From: Phlebiopsis flavidoalba
Taxonomy: Eukaryota; Basidiomycota; Agaricomycetes; Polyporales; Phanerochaetaceae
NCBI GenBank assembly: GCA_035772785.1
Contig: JAOCPU010000027.1
Coordinates: 124,001 to 188,000 of the forward strand
Length of the DNA stretch: 64,000 nt
Reading direction: 5' to 3'
In this document: piece after piece, positions 59,340 to 64,000 of the stretch
Layout: each line of letters starts with the position of its first letter
How positions within the stretch are numbered: position 1 is the first letter of the stretch
The notes under the pieces: model-generated
What the model was told of the DNA's origin: nothing
The model's input: only the letters and a program-made list of their open reading frames with translations
The model's database searches: none
Translations under genes and position numbers: made by a program

Positions 59340-61692
59340 TTACATATTGCTATGGTCCGTGAAATCTAAACTAGCTTCCCAATACTCATTGCCTTCCCCT
59401 CCACCAGTCCTAAGAGTGCTGAAGTACTGCTGCACACCAGCAGCCTCAGCCGTGAATGCACCGACGACGCCGTCGGGGCGGACTACTACGTAGGTCGCTT
59501 CATCCTCAACAATGGAAAGATCATAAACCCTCCTCGCCTCCGCTTCTTCATCAACGAGAAGTTCTATCTTGTGGTCCCTCGCTAGTTGAGCGACCGATGA
59601 TGGTAGTGGTGAAGATATTTCGGTGGCTTTGGGAAGCAGAGCTGCCATCGAAGTTAGGCCGTTATCGACCAAGTCGGGGATGACGGTCTTGAGCTGTTCT
59701 CCTACAATCTCGAGGGCGGCAGTGGAGCTGGTGAAATAAACACGGCGTGCTTGAACTTTTTGAAGTGGCTGTGAAGGGTAGTCGACTGGAGGGTTCCGTT
59801 ACTTAACTGGACGACGGACACTTTTGCGTCGGGTGCACGATCGTCCGGCGCGCAGCTTGTCAGAACCCTGTCCGTAGGGGTCCTTCTTAACATCGCCAGA
59901 CACTGCCGCACCCGCGCGCTTCGAGGATGACGAGCTCCAACGGTAGTTTACTCCTAGCTGGAGGGAGAGCTTTCGGCCGACGCATGATCTCTGTATTGTC
60001 GATTTCCCGTTTTCCGCTGCTGGCGGCACCACCCACGGCGCCATCCAACGCGGACGCAGTTGGTTTGCCGAACGCCTTGAAATGAAGAGCGGATGAGAGA
60101 TTCAACATCTCAGCGATAAAACCGGCACACGCTCCTCGGAGTACGAGTCCAGCAACGCCATCGATGCCCGTTCTTGGTACACCATAGTCAGCTTCCATGT
60201 GAGTTTCATCTAAATGAATGGTGTAAAGCTTGCGGTCCGTGAACGTGAGTATTGTGACTCACGGCATCCTGCATGCCCGAGTTCATGCCTTGGCCGCCGA
60301 AGGGACTATGACAGTGAGCAGCGTCTGTGCGATCAACGCGGGTCAGTGATTTTATTCGTATTATGTTGCAAAAATGCGGACCTCCAATTAGGAAGACCCT
60401 GCCGTCACTGAACCTCTCGCACATTCTGATGTTGGCTCTGAGAAGCAATCATGTAAGCCACAAGCTGACGCGCGGAACACCGCTGGCCTTACCTCCACTC
60501 CGAAACCCACTGTGCGTCATCAATCACGATGTCGTCCCGGCCAGAGATGCTGTAGAAGAGCTTGCGCACGCCATCGACGTCCAAAGGAATGGCGGAAGCT
60601 CGGGACCCCCAGAGCTTGGATTTGGAATAGATTTTCGGTCTTCAGAGGCTTCAATCCGAAACTACCACGGATGTCAAAATCCGAAATCAGGTGAGCTGCA
60701 TAACAATGGGAACGAACGCTTTTTTGCTCATGTTGCCCCACATATGCCAGTGCTTTAGAAGAATAGAACGTGTATGAGCCATATGATTGTCGGACGCGTC
60801 CGACCCTGAACTCACATCCTTATCTAGACCAGAGACATATGCATTCCCGGTTAAAATACGGTCATCTTCTTTAGTTTGACCCACGAAAGGGATCCCCAAT
60901 TGCCGACGGGTGCGACCTGACGGACGAAACCTTTTCAGCATGTATGCATGGAGACAAAACGATACGCTATACCTCTGGCTCCATCGGCCGCAACCATGGC
61001 GAAGCATTCTATCACCTCTTCAATACCTGGCGAGTCTTCGCCGTTAGAGACTTTCCTAATTCGCGCAGTAACCTTTTCATCTGATTGTTCGAAGTCAATC
61101 AGTTCAGAGCTAGTTTTCAACGGTGACACCCAGGCGCTGTAAGTGCGCCCGGAGGGTCTCCTCGAACTCTGCTTGACTGACAGCCCGAGACTCCGGCTGT
61201 TACAACGTAAAAACCTTAGCAATCCTCGCTCACGTGGAAATGACAGATCTTCTCTCCACTTACGAAAGGATAGTACTGCGCATCTCCGCAAAAAAAAAAA
61301 AACCTTCTGACCATGGAGCGAGTTTGGGCGTTCGTCCGTCCGGGCCATAGAATGCGAAAGATCTCGGCTTTATCGATATGTCCATAACCTCGTCTGCGAC
61401 TCCCAAAAACGAGAGAGCTTCCAGGGTTCGAGGCTATGGAACGCGTGGTTCTGTGAGCACAAGGTTTCGGCGTTCGGTTGATGTACGTACCATGAGGCCA
61501 GTACCACGCACACACCCCCATGGAAAGTGTCCCTCTTTTCGATGATTCGAACGGGGACACCATTCTTTGTGAGCGAGATTGCGGCTACAAGACCTGTAGG
61601 ACCCGATCCTACCTATAACAGACGGTGAGGACGGGATGGTAAAATAAACTTTTACAAGGACGTACAACTAGGACAGGGAGCTGTTCAGACAT
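59340..61692 (-). CDS. FAD-dependent aromatic-type monooxygenase (PHBH/phenol 2-monooxygenase fold)
   Basis: Class A flavoprotein hydroxylase, cytosolic, using NAD(P)H and O2, usually on aromatic substrates. The start at 61692 gives MSEQLPVLVV, and after an intron GSGPTGLVAAISLTKNGVPV completes the GxGxxG dinucleotide motif; RIIEK follows. Next are HGGVC.., LEPWKLSRFWES, VIECFAMVAADGARGIAYR (a DG motif), GIPFVGQTKEDDRILTG and MWGNMSKKAFVPI. The second FAD motif reads GRVFLIGG and DAAHCHSPFGGQGMNSGMQD (GD motif corrupted by a slip). Then LVLRG, FNLSSALHFKA, and a C-terminal thioredoxin-like domain: YVVVRPDGVVGAFTAEAAGV and QQYFSTLRTGG. The stop is at 59340. Introns and slips are many. The substrate cannot be told. 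Confidence 0.86.
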
Positions 61693-62761
61693 GGTGGGAA
61701 GAGGCGTTGAAGCAACGGTGTTGCTGGGTAGATGTTTGCGCTTGAACAGCGGCTGGTGGTGCTTGGTCGGCTATGTTTTATACCCCTGGTGAGACCCTGA
61801 ACATAAGATGTCTTCAAGAAAGCAGCCCGGAGGCAAACGGGACGGTGTCCACAAGCCGTGTCGGATATACTTGTAGCCCTCGTAAGGGTGGCCTATGTGG
61901 GGTGTGAGGGAACGTGGAGCACTGGTTGAGAAGACTTCGGACCTTCTATATGCGCACTACTCGGTGCTTCTACGCTATGCTGACAAGCTGTGCTTGTGTC
62001 GGGACAGGGTGTTGTAGCTTGCGAAGGTAATAGCCTCATGGTTTTCCGGCACCAGGAAAGTCGTGACGATTGAAGAGAACCTCCGCTTCGATGATGTAGC
62101 TAACATACGCAGGTATTATGTACGAGCGCGAGAAGCTCTGTCGTAAAGATGGGCGATCATTTAGGAGTTGTTCAGGTTGAAGTCATCGACCGAATGCTAA
62201 CCTGGTGCAGGGGTTGACGACCGTCGATGACGACTGGCCTGCACAAAACCTACGCGCACTCCTGGTCCGTAACGCGACGCGTCTGTACGCATCTGGGCGG
62301 ACGTGCGCACAGGTGCCTGGCGGGATCCTTGATGGATCGGATTGAGGAGAGGCGATTGTCGCATGGCGGACTGCGATACTCACGCCCTGCTCGCTGACGC
62401 CGCGAGCATCGCGTTCAGCATCAATGCCACTTGGCGCAACCCATCACAGCACTCACACTGCAGGTCGAGCTGGGTTTATCACGTAGATAGTCGTCCACTC
62501 CTCGCCCACAGACCTCTCCCGAATCTTATAGCTCCCAACATCAGCGTCGCCTACCATCTCGACAGACTTGACATCGTCGATCAAAAAATGTCACCAACGG
62601 AAGAAACTCGCGTCGGGACACCGCCGGCTTCCTCAGCTGAAAAAGGGCCGGGGTCTTAAAGCACGTCAACTTGAAATCTTCACTACTCGAGTCATTTTTT
62701 TCCCCCCTTCTGCTCTCTACGCCCATCTTCATCCATTCAACGTGCGCGCTACACAAGATAG
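61693..62761. promoter_or_regulatory. Divergent intergenic region, monooxygenase/isochorismatase
   Basis: About 1.07 kb between divergent starts. GTTTTATACCCC at 61773 resembles a TATA element for the monooxygenase side. CTTATAGCTCCC at 62525 lies upstream of the hydrolase. Minor ORFs on both strands have no features. Confidence 0.4.
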
Positions 62762-63785
62762 ATGTCTGCTACCGAGACCAGTCAAGATCGTTCCCGAACG
62801 CTCAGTTCTCCTGATCTGTGACCTGCAAAGTAGATTCAGTGCGTCCTCAATCGGAATCGGGTGAGATTGAGTGGCGGCTCATGCCGCTCGATCATTTTAG
62901 GGCCCGCGGTCCACCAGTTCGATTCCGTGGTCAAGACCGTGAACAAGATGATCCAGATCGCCAAGGCAGGTCAGACATAGTGCGGAAATGAGGCTGCAAC
63001 TCATCGCGTCTCCGGAACAGGTTGTGGGCGTTCCAGTTATTGTTACAGAGCAGAACTCAAAGGGTTCGTACGCAGTATGCTCGTCTCCGAATGATGAGCT
63101 CATCGGCGTCCCTGCAGCCCTGGGGAGTACTGTTCCTGAAGTGGATCTGAAAGTCTAGGCCCTTTGCATCTCGGGACTGGTTGAGAAATCGCTGTTCTCG
63201 ATGGTCACTCCCGAAGTGATAGCGCTCTTGCAGCAACACAGCTTCCAGTCCGTAATCGTAACAGGCATCGAGGTACGGTCATCATTCCTCATTTTGATTG
63301 CAATATCTGACGGAGATATCTCCTTTTGTGGCTCCATAACACCACTAGGCACACATCTGCGTCCTCATGTCTTGCCTTGACTCCTATCGCTCGGATACGA
63401 TGTCCATCTCTTGGCGGATGGTGTATCCAGCTCCAATAAGGAGGAGGTGCCCTATGCACTCGATAGGATGCGGCAAGCAGGCGTCATAGTGGGTACCAGT
63501 GAGAGTGTGGCTTTCCAACTGCAAGGCAAGCTGCGCCCTCGTGATCAAACGAAGCTCGCACTAATCAGACATTCCAAAATAGTGGACACTGTGCGAAGCC
63601 TAACTTCAGGATTTTCGCGAAGACTATCAAGGAGGAGAAGGAGAGGGACAAGAGAGGTTCTTTCAGGCCTACTTCTTCCTCTCTATTTGGGGCTTCCGAA
63701 ATCCTGGTTCGAAAACGTTTCCACACCGGACTTGCGTACGTCATGTCAGACCGTTAGACCCCTCCGATCATGCGGAGTGTTTTGA
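62762..63785 (+). CDS. Isochorismatase-like hydrolase (ISOC1/2 type)
   Basis: Cysteine hydrolase superfamily, typically acting on amides or related small substrates; eukaryotic ISOC members have no proven substrate. The start at 62762 (MSATET) continues after one extra base as VKIVPERSVLLICDLQSRF, with the catalytic Asp in CDLQ. After an intron comes PAVHQFDSVVKTVNKMIQIA, then VVGVPVIVTEQNSK, LGSTVPEVDLK, EKSLFSMVTPEVIALLQQHS with the usual K, and FQSVIVTGIE. After a longer intron AHICVL provides the Cys nucleophile, followed by YDVHLLADGVSSSNKEEVPY and ALDRMRQAGVIVGTSESVAF. A GC-AG intron (63536-63582) precedes PNFRIFAKTIKEEKER. The end is approximate because slips blur the tail. Confidence 0.85.
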
Positions 63786-64000
63786 GATACCCCCGGATTC
63801 ATTTTGTACATCCGCGTAGTCTAGCCTAGTTCGCCGCAGATGCGAGTAGCTACCGTAATGTGAGTGATACTGCTCTGGTTCGCGTTTGATCCAACAGGTG
63901 GCGGTCTGATGTCAGTAGGTATCAGCGTTCTGAAGCCGTCTTGCCACAGGTGAACTAGCAGCATTAGTAATACTGTAGCACTGCGAGGACTCACGCAAAA

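Overview
This window comes from a nuclear genome of a basidiomycete fungus, most likely an agaricomycete and perhaps one of the Polyporales. Genes are cut by many introns of about 45-65 bases with GT..AG ends. Neighbouring genes often sit head to head across 0.2-1 kb. Several families are typical of Agaricomycetes: an Atf1-type bZIP with an Aft1/HRA-like region, a fungal wax-synthase-like MBOAT, a basidiomycete kinase-like protein, and a DUF3445 (HRQ) protein. No transposon, tRNA, rRNA or CRISPR was recognised.

The reading frame of nearly every gene is broken repeatedly by single-base gains or losses, even in essential single-copy genes such as eL18, calcineurin B, Swd1 and the delta-9 desaturase. 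Residue order and splice sites stay intact across the breaks. I read this as an unpolished assembly rather than mass gene death. Each gene is therefore given as one locus from first to last recognisable codon, not as one clean ORF.

Layout. 1-12 kb: Pho80-like cyclin (-, cut by the window edge), COMPASS subunit Swd1 (-) divergent from Tti2 (+), an unknown acidic/Ser-Pro protein (+), and a membrane-anchored DUF3445 haem-type oxidase (+). 11.4-22 kb: a long MDR (GroES/quinone-oxidoreductase-like) gene (-), the Grn1/GNL3L nucleolar GTPase (-), and a Tra2-type SR protein (-) divergent from ribosomal protein eL18 (+). 22-32 kb: a gene-poor, very G+C/CpG-rich zone with the Atf1-type bZIP gene (+) at its centre. 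32-46 kb: histidine acid phosphatase/phytase (-), mitochondrial tRNA-modification GTPase Mss1 (-) divergent from calcineurin B (+), ATP synthase subunit d (-), wax-synthase-like acyltransferase (-), hexokinase (+), and a kinase-like protein (-). 46-64 kb: AP-3 mu subunit (+), Ole1 delta-9 desaturase (+), Zn2Cys6 regulator (+), a conserved Ser-rich/coiled-coil protein (-), and an FAD aromatic-type monooxygenase (-) divergent from an isochorismatase-like hydrolase (+).

Most genes are conserved housekeeping or signalling functions with no evident operon-like logic. Possible functional links are the shared promoters (Swd1/Tti2, Tra2/eL18, Mss1/Cnb1), the two mitochondrial genes near the calcineurin gene, and the monooxygenase/isochorismatase pair, which could act on aromatic compounds. 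I did not find a convincing undescribed multi-gene system. The best leads are the CpG-rich bZIP island, the extended MDR protein, the membrane-tethered DUF3445 and phytase proteins, and the atypical kinase-like gene.
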